From: Thermodesulfobacteriota bacterium
GTDB taxonomy: Bacteria > Desulfobacterota > Desulfobacteria > Desulfobacterales > JAUWMJ01
Length of the DNA: 64,000 bases
NCBI GenBank assembly: GCA_034189135.1
Contig: JAXHVO010000035.1
Location: 1-64,000 of the forward strand
Direction of reading: 5' to 3'
This document shows positions 34,733-46,659 of the stretch, one piece after another. Made by a program: the position numbers and the translations under genes. The notes below the pieces were generated by a model that worked only from the letters and a program-made list of their open reading frames with translations, searched no databases and was not told where the DNA came from. The stretch's first letter is position 1. Each line of letters begins with the position of its first letter.

Positions 34733-35526
34733 AGGTTGAACAGGGAATTTTTGAAGAAGTTGAACTGATGACCCGCAAGCTTGATAAAATTTGGGAGGCT
34801 TATGAATATCAAAATGCAACCGGAAACAAATATTTTATTACCATAAAACTGTTGCTTAAACGAAGGAAAATCAAAGACGCTCTGGCCGAGGCTGAAAAAG
34901 GTATTTCTTTTCAATATGAACGAGGAGAAGAGTTACGGGCTTTACATTTTCTTGGATTAAAATCGATTATACAAATTTTACAACAAGACCTAAATGGGGC
35001 AAACATATCCTTTAAACAGGTAGAGGAAATCATATCCAAAAAGGGACGGGTTTCCACTTATTATATTATCAGCTATTTTATGGGGCGTTTGTTATTTGAC
35101 CTTAACCTGCTGGAAAAAGCAATTCATTCTGAAACTCGTGTGACCATATCAAAACAAAAGAAAAAAGCGTATGCCAGTGCAAAGAAAGCGTTAAAAACAG
35201 CAAACAAATGTTCGCTTGACAAAACAGAAGCGCTTAAACTGATGGGTACGTTTTTCTGGCTGATAAATAAACAAAAGAAAGCCCTTAAATATTGGCAGGA
35301 TAGCATTTATGTAGGAAAAAAAATAGGTTCTTCTGTTGAACTGTCAAGAACCTATTTTGAGGTCGGTAAACGGCTTTTCGAACAAAAAAGCACGTTTGAT
35401 CAATTAAATAAAATCAAAAGAAAAGACTATCTTTTAAAGGCAAGATCTGCTTTTCAAACCATGAATCTACAGCAGGATCTGCAGGAATTAAATCGGTTTG
35501 CCGATTCAGGCAATATAGAACTTTAA
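34683..35526 (+). CDS. C-terminal TPR-like part of the signalling ATPase (-1 frame)
   Basis: About 280 codons continuing the upstream gene in the -1 frame, beginning GRIWLAATYILHNGLLKVEQ. It consists of helical TPR-like repeats (ALAEAEKGISFQYERGEELRA, KALKYWQDSIYVGKKIGSS). This start lies upstream of any ATG and has no Shine-Dalgarno sequence, so it is not an independent gene; the first internal ATG is at 34768. The reading stays open and keeps codon usage like its neighbours, arguing against long-standing decay. Confidence 0.7.
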
Positions 35527-36314
35527 TCTTTTAAACATCTTAGCTTTGCCAGGTCCTCGGCGTAGCCATATAGGTGAAGCCCTTTGCTTTCGACGATCAT
35601 CTCTCCGTCTTTAACCCCAATTTCGCCCGCCATGTATTCTTTCAGGTTTTGTATACCAGCCAGATTTGCCGGTAACCCTCCCCACAGGTCCCAGGACCTG
35701 AAATAAATAAAAAAGGTGAGTGTCTCATCCTGAATCCTGGTATCGATCGATCTGAGACACGGCGGATCAACCAGGGTTAGGTCCGACGGGTGAGCCACCT
35801 GTAAAACCATCTGGTTGTTACGTACCCCGTATTTTTTATAAGTATCTATTATCCATTCAATCTGGTTTAAATAAAGGACTCCATCTTCTTCAAAAACGGT
35901 CTTTTCATCTATCTCCCTTTTATCAATAATTTCCCTGTTCTCTTTTTCCCACCAGGCCAGCTTATTGCCGGTCAGCGGTACTTTGGTAAGCCTTTCGCCG
36001 TAGGTATAGGACTCTCCGGGTTGTTTTTCACCTGTCATAAGGTATTCGATATACGATCTTTCATATCCGTTCCCTCCATAAATATATGATTCTTCCACCG
36101 GGTTTGGTATCCCGCAGGTCGGAGGGATGTCCGGCAACAACGGTTTAACAAAAGGATGGGTGATGTGGCCACAGAAAAAATCATACTCGAGTCTGGTCTG
36201 CCCCGCATAACTTCCCCGGTCTATCTTAAATTTACGACCATGGTCCAGAATATCGTTAACCGCCTGAAACCAAAGATCCGGAAGGTCTCTGGCTTTTATA
36301 AAATGAATTTTCAT
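35523..36314 (-). CDS. Thymidylate synthase-like protein (ThyA superfamily)
   Basis: 263 residues with the thymidylate synthase fold signatures: GRKFKIDRGSYAGQTRLE near the start, catalytic-type Cys in LVDPPCLRSIDTR (about 195), and FRSWDLWGGLPANLAGIQNLKEYMAGEIGV, which matches the dUMP-binding S-D----PANL-GL block of the archaeal/phage-like branch. It would make dTMP from dUMP. Divergence from classical ThyA (PPCLRS rather than PCH) leaves a dCMP/dUMP hydroxymethylase-type activity possible. It overlaps the convergent ATPase stop by 4 nt. Confidence 0.75.
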   Translation of the reverse strand: MKIHFIKARDLPDLWFQAVNDILDHGRKFKIDRGSYAGQTRLEYDFFCGHITHPFVKPLLPDIPPTCGIPNPVEESYIYGGNGYERSYIEYLMTGEKQPGESYTYGERLTKVPLTGNKLAWWEKENREIIDKREIDEKTVFEEDGVLYLNQIEWIIDTYKKYGVRNNQMVLQVAHPSDLTLVDPPCLRSIDTRIQDETLTFFIYFRSWDLWGGLPANLAGIQNLKEYMAGEIGVKDGEMIVESKGLHLYGYAEDLAKLRCLKD

Positions 36315-36464
36315 CTCCGTAGATCCGGTTATTATACTTGAAAACGACAGTTATTGATCCATTTTTACCACACAGAAAGTGTTTGCGACTCTAATAAAAT
36401 TGAGCGTCGTACCCGCTCATGCCTGTAAAATCAACTGCTCGATCTATCTCCTGCAAACGTTTTT

Positions 36465-38909
<2,445 letters not shown>

Positions 38910-38933
38910 TCACAAATAATTTTTATAATAGCG

Positions 38934-39066
38934 TCTGATGGCTAATTAAAGAGGTTTATATACAAGGCGGAGTGATTTTTCTGGGACGAGACTATACCCA
39001 TAGTATGTCGAGTTCCGGAAAAATCTCACCAACGAAGTAGATGAGCCTTTTTAATTAGCCATCAGA
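38934..39066. repeat. 133-bp full-length palindromic element (MITE-like)
   Basis: Outer arms TCTGATGGCTAATTAAA and its complement are perfect over 17 nt. Complementarity continues with interruptions to a central CTATACCCATAG, so the whole unit folds as one hairpin. It occupies the gyrB-dnaN gap. Its right arm supplies the dnaN stop codon (TGA at 39062-39064). No coding capacity. No target duplication was evident. Confidence 0.8.
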
Positions 39067-40204
39067 TTTTCATAGGCATAATTACACTCAGATAGGTTTT
39101 ATCTTTTTCAGCCTCTATAATACACGGTTTTTCTCCGCTGCTAATACTTAATAGAATTTTTTCGTCGTCGATCACATTAATGGTTTCTATAAAAAACCTC
39201 GGGTTGAACATGGCTTCGACATTATCGCCATTGTAATCGATAATAATATCCTCTCTTGATTCACCAATCTCCGGATTGGTGGAATCTATTTTTAATTTAT
39301 CTTTATCAAAAGTAAATATCACTCCTTTATAATCATCCGATGCCAAAATGGACATTCTTTTTAGCATCATTAAAAATAAGTTTTTATCCATTTTAATGGT
39401 ATGTACATCTTTCTTGGTGGTGATGTCGATGTAATCTGGAAAGTCGCCTTCTAACAATCTGATTATGATTTTTTCGCTATTTTTTTTAATTATAAAATTA
39501 TTATCTTTCACCCCCAGTTGTACCAGTTTTTCATCGTCGAGAAATTTGGTGACTTCATTTATTCCTTTTTTAGGTATTAGAATACTTTTATTAATGGGGA
39601 TCTCATCATTTTTATCATATATATGATCAGCAGTAGAAAGTCTGCTGCCATCTGTCGATACCATCCGTAATAATTTTTTATCATCCTTTTCTATTATTTC
39701 TAAATAGATCCCGATAAAATGAGCCCGCTTATCGTCCGGAGAAGCCGTGATGATCACTGTTCTTTCAATCATCTTATTTAAAGCCGTAGGATCGATGTTA
39801 AAAAACTGAACTTCTTCTATCTCAGGTATATCAGGAAAATCATCTGGATTCATCCCAACGATATTGAATTCAAGCTGCTTTTCTTCAGCAGCATCGACCT
39901 TATCTCTTCCAATTTTAATCCAGTAATTTTCTACCTCATGTATCCTTATCAGCTCATCCGGAAATTCTCTTACAATTTCAAATAGTTTTCTTGCATTTAA
40001 CGCTGCTGAGCCCTCTTTTTTTATTTCAGCCGAATAATAACCTTCAAATCCTGTTTCCAAATCTGTTGCAATAACGGACAGTTGTGAACCTTTAGCTTTG
40101 ATAAGTACGTTGGTGGTTATGGCAAGATTTGTTTTTCTCCCGGTAAGACCCTGTACTTTAGCCAAAACGTTGGAGAAAACATGTCTGTTTATGGTAAAAT
40201 CCAT
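39062..40204 (-). CDS. dnaN: DNA polymerase III beta subunit (sliding clamp)
   Basis: 380-residue beta clamp with the three-domain clamp fold (MDFTINRHVFSNVLAKVQGLTGRKT...; FDKDKLKIDSTNPEIGESREDI; C-terminal YLSVIMPMKI), ending in the usual VMPM(R/K)-type clamp end. It forms the processivity ring for replication. dnaA, which normally precedes dnaN, is absent; a 427-bp AT-rich gap takes its place. Confidence 0.96.
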   Translation of the reverse strand: MDFTINRHVFSNVLAKVQGLTGRKTNLAITTNVLIKAKGSQLSVIATDLETGFEGYYSAEIKKEGSAALNARKLFEIVREFPDELIRIHEVENYWIKIGRDKVDAAEEKQLEFNIVGMNPDDFPDIPEIEEVQFFNIDPTALNKMIERTVIITASPDDKRAHFIGIYLEIIEKDDKKLLRMVSTDGSRLSTADHIYDKNDEIPINKSILIPKKGINEVTKFLDDEKLVQLGVKDNNFIIKKNSEKIIIRLLEGDFPDYIDITTKKDVHTIKMDKNLFLMMLKRMSILASDDYKGVIFTFDKDKLKIDSTNPEIGESREDIIIDYNGDNVEAMFNPRFFIETINVIDDEKILLSISSGEKPCIIEAEKDKTYLSVIMPMKI

Positions 40205-40631
40205 AGTATTTCCTTTAATATTGTTAAAATCTAATAGTTTTAATAAGTACGGTCAATAAATACAATAAACTTTTAACCAACTGATTATATATGTATAATA
40301 TTATAAATACACATCAATAAACCGGTTAATAAATCACCAATAATTATTTTTTTTTTAAGTTGTACAAAAAAAGATGTTTATATAAAGATGTTTGTTAACA
40401 ATTTATTGTCCAGATATAAACAACAGTATCATTTTATAGTTTGGTTTTTAAATGGGTATATTATAGAATTTTGCAAAAAAAACCAAAACACAATATTCTA
40501 TAATTTAAAGGGCGGTAACATCAACATATAGTATATAACCCGATAAATAATAAATATATATAGAGTATTGAGGTAAAATATACAAGAGAATTTTGTGTGT
40601 TAACGCTATTTTTAATGAATAAGGAATGTAA
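40205..40631. other. Very AT-rich divergent intergenic region (oriC candidate)
   Basis: Lies between leftward dnaN and the rightward PHP-UvrD gene. It is strikingly AT-rich and has a tandem direct repeat (AAAGATGTTTATAT then AAAGATGTTTGTTA at about 40368-40397), the palindrome TTGTTAACAA and many ATA/TAT runs. I found no clear DnaA box (TTATCCACA or one-mismatch forms). Origin function is therefore only suggested by position; promoters for both genes must also lie here. Confidence 0.35.
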
Positions 40632-43600
40632 GTGAAATTTATCGCCGATCTCCACATTCACTCTAAATTTTCTATCGCCACGGCCAAAAAGTTAGACCTT
40701 GAAAATCTTTATATTGCCGCCCAATTAAAAGGGATAACCGTGATAGGAACAGGTGATTTTACCCATCCGGGATGGTTTGCTGAATTAAAAGATAAACTTG
40801 TTCCAGCTGAACCGGGTCTTTATAAGTTAAAAGACCATCTGGCAAAGGAGTGTGATAAACAAGTTCCCCTTTTATGCCGGTCAAAGGTTCGCTTTGTTTT
40901 AAGTTGTGAAATAAGCAATATTTATAAAAAGGACGGAAAAGTAAGAAAAAATCACAATCTTATATTCATTCCGGATTTAGCAACGGCTGAAATTTTTAAT
41001 TCAAAGCTGGATAAAATAGGAAATATAAAGTCCGATGGAAGACCGATATTGGGTCTTGATGCAAAAAACCTGCTCGAAATAATGCTCGACACTTCAGATC
41101 AGGCCTTTTTCATACCCGCCCATATCTGGACGCCCTGGTTTTCGGTGATGGGTTCTAAATCCGGTTTTAATTCCATAGAAGAATGTTTTGAAGACCTTAC
41201 TTCACACATATTTGCCGTTGAAACCGGTCTTTCTTCCGATCCGCCGATGAATTGGAGAATATCCTCGCTGGATGGCCTCACCCTTGTATCAAATTCGGAT
41301 GCCCATTCACCCATGAAACTTGGTCGAGAGGCAAATCTGTTTAATACAGATCTTTCATACTATGGCATCAGATCAGCCATAAAAGAAGGAGATAAAAAAC
41401 GATTTCCCGGCACGTTCGAGTTTTTTCCCCAGGAGGGCAAATATCATCTGGACGGACATCGGAAATGTAATCTGCGTTTAACACCCAAAGAGACCATGAA
41501 ATATAAAGGTATATGCCCTGTTTGTAATAAACCTTTAACATTGGGGGTGTTATATAGAGTTGAGGAGCTTGCGGACAGGCCTGATAATATAAATCCGCAA
41601 CAGAAAAATCCGTTTTATAGTATTGTGCCATTAGCCGCGATACTATCCGAAATTTTAAAAGTGGGTCCAACTTCAAAAAAGGTTAAACAAAAGTACAATG
41701 ATTTGCTGGAAAAATTTGGTCCCGAATTTAACATACTTCACCAAATAAATGAGGATTCTCTAAAAAAATCGGGAATTCCTTTATTGAGTGAAGCCATTAA
41801 AAGAATGAGAAACAAACAAATCACGCTTCAGCCCGGATACGATGGAGAATTTGGCAAGGTAATCATATTTACCCAGGAAGAAAGAGAACGGCTTTCAAAA
41901 CAGAAAACGCTGTTTAATTACCAGCCCGTAACAAATGCGTCTAACCAACAACATGTGGAGAAAAAAGAAAAACCATTAAAAGAAGAAAAAAAACAGATAA
42001 CCACGCTCAAAACAAAAAGAGAAACAGAACACGATATACTAAACTCATTAAATCAAGATCAGCAAAAAGCCGTCTTACATAAAAACGGTCCGCTGATGAT
42101 CATTGCCGGACCCGGTACGGGAAAAACAAGAACCCTTACACACCGAATAGCCTATCTGATAAAAGAAAAGGAAGTACCAGCGAAAAACATACTGGCCGTT
42201 ACTTTTACAAATAAGGCGGCCACGGAGATGAAACAAAGACTGGAGAGATTACTGGGAGGAATTAAACAATTTCCTCTTATGGTTACTTTCCACGCGTTTT
42301 GTTATCAGCTATTGCAACAACAGGACAACCTGTCAAAGATATCCGTCATAGATGATGATGAACGAAAAGCGACGGTTTTACAGGCGATAAATGATATCAA
42401 AAACAAAGGATTGAACATCAATGAAAAACCCAATGTTCTTTCAGACAAAATCGTCTATGCCAAACAGCACATACTTGGTCCTGACGACGATCTTAAAGAC
42501 ATTACTGGGGAAAAAAACACAGAACCATTTGCCCTTGTTTACCGGGCTTATCAAAACCTTTTATCCGCACAAAAACTATGTGACTTTGAAGATCTGATAT
42601 ATTTAGTAGTAAAACGTTTTGAACAAAATGATATCAAAAATAAACGATACACCAACAAGTTTAAATTTGTTTTTGTGGATGAATACCAGGACATAAACCA
42701 CGGGCAATATAAAATAATAAAAGCGCTGGCTCCGCCGGATAAGCCAGCCGGCAACCTGTGTGTGATCGGTGATCCCAATCAGGCCATTTATGGATTTAGG
42801 GGTTCGGATATCAGGTATTTTAATCGGTTTACCAAAGATTACAGTGATAGCAAAATCATATCACTGACAAAAAACTATCGCTCCACCAAAGCCATTCTTA
42901 ATGCATCGTATCAGATTATTAAAAACAGAAGCCCGATTCATTCAGCCAATAAACCAAACAAAACGGAACGATCAGACAAACTGACCACCCGGATTTATTC
43001 TGAGATAAAAGGATTAAAAAAAATATTAATCCTTGAATGTTTAACGGAAAAAGCGGAAGCAGAATCAATCTGCCATGCCATTGAACAAATGATAGGAGGA
43101 ACGGGGCATCACAGTATTGATACCGGAAGGGTTAATGATTTTTATTCCCCAAAAGAAATGAGCTTTTCCGATTTTGCCGTTTTATACCGGACCAAAACTC
43201 AAAGCCGAATCATAACCGATGTTTTAAATAAAAGAGGTGTTCCTGTTCAAACGGTAAGCAGGGATGATATGTTTAACCATAAACATATTAAGCAACTTAT
43301 ATCATTATTAAAAATTGTTGAGGAGACCGGGTCATACAACGACCTTAAAAGGGTAATAAAGACCATATCGCCCGGAATCAGCAGCCAGACAGCGGATATT
43401 TTTTTATCCTGGGCGAAAAAAAATAAATTTTCTTTAAAAAAAGCCATAATTACCAGCAGTCGCTTTCCCATCACAGGGATGAGCAGCAAAAGACAGATCC
43501 GCTTTCAGACATTTTTGGATACTTTTTCAGGATTTAAAACCGAAACCAAGGAGATGGACGTTGAAGAGAAACTTTTATATATCACGGAAAACACCAAACT

Positions 43601-44078
43601 GAAAACGACCAGCAAAAACAACCCTGCGTCAAAAGATGTGTTTGACAAGCTGATTGATATGTCAAAAAAACACGGAAATAGTTCAAACGAATTTTTTACC
43701 ACATTGACCCTGCAAAGCGACACGGATAGCTACTACCCACAGGCTGAAAAGGTGTCACTGATGACCATGCATGCCGCCAAAGGGTTGGAGTTTGCCGTTG
43801 TGTTTATTGCCGGTTGTGAAAAAGGCTATATACCCTTTGAAAGAAGTGGGGAAAAAAAGACAGACATCAATGAGGAAAGACGCCTTTTTTATGTGGCCAT
43901 GACCCGTGCCAAACAAAGGCTGTATTTAACCCGGGCGAAAAAACGCACCATCTTTGGAAAAACGCTGTCCAGAGATCTCTCCCCATTTGTAGCAGATATT
44001 GAAAAGCAATTAAAAAAACAGGAAACACCCGTTCCACAGAAAAAGAAAAACAGACCGGTTCAACTGGAGCTATTTTAG
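40632..44078 (+). CDS. PHP-domain endonuclease/phosphoesterase fused to UvrD-type helicase
   Basis: 1148 residues. The N-terminal ~400 are a PHP metallo-phosphoesterase (MKFIADLHIHSKFSIAT; GTGDFTHPGW; FIPAHIWTPWF; SNSDAHSPMKLGREAN) with a zinc-knuckle-like CNLRLTPKET...CPVCNKPL. The C-terminal ~700 are a superfamily 1 helicase with GPGTGKTRTL (Walker A, about 495), VFVDEYQDIN (motif II), GDPNQAIYGFRG (motif III) and MTMHAAKGLEFAVVFIAG (motif V). The fusion suggests nucleic-acid repair coupling unwinding with phosphoester cleavage. The start is GTG after AAGGAATGTAA. Divergent from dnaN. Confidence 0.9.
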   Translation: MKFIADLHIHSKFSIATAKKLDLENLYIAAQLKGITVIGTGDFTHPGWFAELKDKLVPAEPGLYKLKDHLAKECDKQVPLLCRSKVRFVLSCEISNIYKKDGKVRKNHNLIFIPDLATAEIFNSKLDKIGNIKSDGRPILGLDAKNLLEIMLDTSDQAFFIPAHIWTPWFSVMGSKSGFNSIEECFEDLTSHIFAVETGLSSDPPMNWRISSLDGLTLVSNSDAHSPMKLGREANLFNTDLSYYGIRSAIKEGDKKRFPGTFEFFPQEGKYHLDGHRKCNLRLTPKETMKYKGICPVCNKPLTLGVLYRVEELADRPDNINPQQKNPFYSIVPLAAILSEILKVGPTSKKVKQKYNDLLEKFGPEFNILHQINEDSLKKSGIPLLSEAIKRMRNKQITLQPGYDGEFGKVIIFTQEERERLSKQKTLFNYQPVTNASNQQHVEKKEKPLKEEKKQITTLKTKRETEHDILNSLNQDQQKAVLHKNGPLMIIAGPGTGKTRTLTHRIAYLIKEKEVPAKNILAVTFTNKAATEMKQRLERLLGGIKQFPLMVTFHAFCYQLLQQQDNLSKISVIDDDERKATVLQAINDIKNKGLNINEKPNVLSDKIVYAKQHILGPDDDLKDITGEKNTEPFALVYRAYQNLLSAQKLCDFEDLIYLVVKRFEQNDIKNKRYTNKFKFVFVDEYQDINHGQYKIIKALAPPDKPAGNLCVIGDPNQAIYGFRGSDIRYFNRFTKDYSDSKIISLTKNYRSTKAILNASYQIIKNRSPIHSANKPNKTERSDKLTTRIYSEIKGLKKILILECLTEKAEAESICHAIEQMIGGTGHHSIDTGRVNDFYSPKEMSFSDFAVLYRTKTQSRIITDVLNKRGVPVQTVSRDDMFNHKHIKQLISLLKIVEETGSYNDLKRVIKTISPGISSQTADIFLSWAKKNKFSLKKAIITSSRFPITGMSSKRQIRFQTFLDTFSGFKTETKEMDVEEKLLYITENTKLKTTSKNNPASKDVFDKLIDMSKKHGNSSNEFFTTLTLQSDTDSYYPQAEKVSLMTMHAAKGLEFAVVFIAGCEKGYIPFERSGEKKTDINEERRLFYVAMTRAKQRLYLTRAKKRTIFGKTLSRDLSPFVADIEKQLKKQETPVPQKKKNRPVQLELF

Positions 44079-44110
44079 CTAGTCTGCCAACCGAATTTTA
44101 AAGGTATCGC

Positions 44111-44788
44111 TTATTTACCCGCCACTTCTCGTTGACAGTGCTTGCAAATCTTGGCTTTCTTTTTTATTATTTCCGCACAAAAGGGGCATTCTCTGGTAAA
44201 AAATCTTTCATGTATCTTGTTGACTGATTTGGCAATTTCTTTTTCAATAATTTCATTGCCGACCGTAAGGTTTCGCAGCGCGTCGATGGCTTCCAGCTCT
44301 CCGATATCTCCTAACATTTCCGCTGCTTTTAATCGGACCTTGGCCGGTTCGGTCGGATCCAGCAGCAACCTGAGGACCGCGGGTGAATCCTTTGACACAT
44401 AGCAATCGGCCAGGATGGAGAATCCCTTTTTGGTTGCCTGTTTTAAAGCCTCTTCGGCAGCCAGAATTTTGTCGTCGATAATCTGCCCGGTGGCACCCAT
44501 CGGACTGAAAACAGGCATCAGTTCAAAGGTCTTTGTACCGGGATAATTCATGCATCTGTATGAGGCGGTTTGATTAAAATTTTCCTTCAGGTTTTCCCAT
44601 CCTTTTTTGTACAACGGACAATCATCGTTAAAACAGAGAAAAAGATAGGGTTCGCCCCATCCCAACCCATCGCTGAAGGTAACCGGAGGAACTTCCCAGA
44701 TGCTCATCTCTTTTTTGCAGTGCGGACATAGGGGTTTTTTCATGGATATTACTTTTTCAAAAACCTGCTCTTTGGTTTCAAATGTCAT
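44111..44788 (-). CDS. HEAT-repeat protein with zinc ribbons
   Basis: 225 residues. An N-terminal CPHCKKEMSIWEVPP zinc-binding segment, a central domain with Cys motifs (LFLCFNDDCPLY), HEAT-like repeats (LRLLLDPTEPAKVRLKAAEMLGDIGELEAIDALRNL) and a C-terminal zinc ribbon (CPFCAEIIKKKAKICKHC). The last motif is common on regulatory and membrane proteins of Desulfobacterota. Function unknown. It converges with the PHP-UvrD gene and is separated by 101 nt from the oxidoreductase upstream. Confidence 0.75.
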   Translation of the reverse strand: MTFETKEQVFEKVISMKKPLCPHCKKEMSIWEVPPVTFSDGLGWGEPYLFLCFNDDCPLYKKGWENLKENFNQTASYRCMNYPGTKTFELMPVFSPMGATGQIIDDKILAAEEALKQATKKGFSILADCYVSKDSPAVLRLLLDPTEPAKVRLKAAEMLGDIGELEAIDALRNLTVGNEIIEKEIAKSVNKIHERFFTRECPFCAEIIKKKAKICKHCQREVAGK

Positions 44789-44889
44789 TTTGCTCTCCCA
44801 ATTTTGATTAACAACTGCTTATTAACGTAAGTTCCTTTTTTTACCTGTCAACCATATGGAGTTTTATATCACAGTAGCCGCCAATATCT

Positions 44890-46659
44890 TTATGATAGAG
44901 GAACGCCCTTTGGATCCCACCCGCGAAGATGATAATAATCTTGAATCATCAGGTTCAGTTCTTCTGGTGTAATTCCTTGACCGTTCTTTAATTGCTGTTT
45001 ATGCAATCGTGTCGGAAGGCTGTCGTGTTCCGCTTTCAAGCCTTCCCGTATATTAAACCGTCGAATCAGGGTGGATATCCGAGCGGCTCTTTGTTGAAGC
45101 GTTTCTTTATTCTCCTCCAGTCCGGTGGTGATTTGAAGAATCTGTCGCAAACGGTCCCAGGGATATAGATCCCGGTAAAACCGGCACAGGATAAAGGTAT
45201 CAAAAATGGTCAGGCGGTCTTCAAAATCAATGAACATGTCGGCCTTGCCCTTAATTTCTGCCGGATCTATCAATCCTGCCAATTCCGGATTATGAAAGGT
45301 TGCCCTTAAATGGCATGCCCCACGGTCGGAAGTGGCAAACGCAAGCCCGCTTCCTTTTAACACCCGGGGATCATAACCCGGCGGTTCAAGCCCCTTTACA
45401 TGGACAGCCATATCCTCGAGACCCCATTCATTGGCTGCATGTCGTATCCCCCGGGCAAGGGTTTGACCGATTCCGCTTTGGGTGGCTATGTCGTTAAGCA
45501 GATCTGCAATTGCATCCACATCTCCATATTCAATATTATGGTCGATTCTCTTTTTTGTGGCCGCCTCGATGGTAAAGGCGCACAGGTTACCGGCAGATAT
45601 TGTATCCAGGCCAAGCCTGTCACAGATATCATTTAAGTAGGCAATCTCTTCAATGCTGTCGATCATACACAACCCCCCAAAGGCGAAAATGGTCTCATAC
45701 TCCGGGCCTTCGATAACAAGCCCGGCATGGCGGCCATTTTTAACCGTGGTCATTCGGCCGCAGGCGACAAAACACTTGGCGCATGCTTTGGGGACCACGC
45801 TGCACTGTTCATGAAGTGCCTGAGCGCTGATTTTTTCCCAGTTCTCAAAAACTCCCTCATTCCAGTATCGGGTAGGGAATGCGCCGATTTTATTGGTGAG
45901 CGTGACCATATTCGGCGTGCCCCATTTTTTAAAGGCAATCGCTGCAGGATGATCCTTTGAGGTGGCCAATATCTCCTTGGAAAAGCTTTTCAAGCCTGTT
46001 TTATCCGATACCAGACGGGTTCTGTCACCCTGGAAAAGAAGCGCCTTTAAATTTTTTGATCCCATGACCGTTCCCGCACCGGTCCTTCCGGCACAGCGCC
46101 AGTGATCGTTTGCGATCACCGCAAACCGCACCAGGTTTTCTCCGGCCGGACCGATCACAGCAGCTCCGGATTTTTTTACCGCAGGGCCTGAGCTGTTAAA
46201 TCTTTTCTGTACCGCATCTTCCGCAGCAAAGGTATCCATCCCCCAGATGTCCCCGGCCTGATGGAAACCGACTCCTTCCGGGTGGATTTCCAGTATACAT
46301 GGCGCAGCGCTTTTTCCGCTAATGACAATGGCATCAAAGCCTGTGCTGTCGATGGCTTCCGGCACCCTGCCACCCGAGTAAGATTCAGAGTAAAAACCGG
46401 TCTGGGGCGACTTGGTGAAAACGCCGTAACGACTGGAACCCCAAACAGCGCTTCCGGTCACAGGACCGGTGGCAAATATCAGGCAATTGGCGGGGTCTAG
46501 CGGATCGATACCGGGAGGATTCAGTTCGGATAAGAGATAAGAAGCCAGTCCCTTCCCCCCTAAATAGGTAAAGTATATTTCATGATCAAGTTTAACGATG
46601 CTGTATTTTTTTTCCGTTAAATCAATTCGTAAAACCCTGCCGTAAAAGCCGTGCATCAT
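44890..46659 (-). CDS. Aldehyde:ferredoxin oxidoreductase (tungsten/molybdopterin)
   Basis: 589-residue AOR-family enzyme. N-terminal MHGFYGRVLRIDLTEKKY and GGKGLASYLL, the pterin-binding GSSRYGVFTKSPQTGFYSESYSGGRVPEAI, the 4Fe-4S ligands CxxCxxxC (PKACAKCFVACGR, about 288-300) and a distal Cys (FILCRFYRDLYPW). It oxidises an aldehyde to the acid with ferredoxin as acceptor. It follows ackA and xsc on the same strand, so an aldehyde of that pathway, or acetaldehyde, is a possible substrate. GGAGG precedes the start; the second Met is equally good. Confidence 0.9.
   Translation of the reverse strand: MMHGFYGRVLRIDLTEKKYSIVKLDHEIYFTYLGGKGLASYLLSELNPPGIDPLDPANCLIFATGPVTGSAVWGSSRYGVFTKSPQTGFYSESYSGGRVPEAIDSTGFDAIVISGKSAAPCILEIHPEGVGFHQAGDIWGMDTFAAEDAVQKRFNSSGPAVKKSGAAVIGPAGENLVRFAVIANDHWRCAGRTGAGTVMGSKNLKALLFQGDRTRLVSDKTGLKSFSKEILATSKDHPAAIAFKKWGTPNMVTLTNKIGAFPTRYWNEGVFENWEKISAQALHEQCSVVPKACAKCFVACGRMTTVKNGRHAGLVIEGPEYETIFAFGGLCMIDSIEEIAYLNDICDRLGLDTISAGNLCAFTIEAATKKRIDHNIEYGDVDAIADLLNDIATQSGIGQTLARGIRHAANEWGLEDMAVHVKGLEPPGYDPRVLKGSGLAFATSDRGACHLRATFHNPELAGLIDPAEIKGKADMFIDFEDRLTIFDTFILCRFYRDLYPWDRLRQILQITTGLEENKETLQQRAARISTLIRRFNIREGLKAEHDSLPTRLHKQQLKNGQGITPEELNLMIQDYYHLRGWDPKGVPLS

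Noticed and set aside
40205-40631. Confident call of oriC
   Set aside because: No DnaA boxes were found and dnaA is absent, so it is kept only as a candidate.
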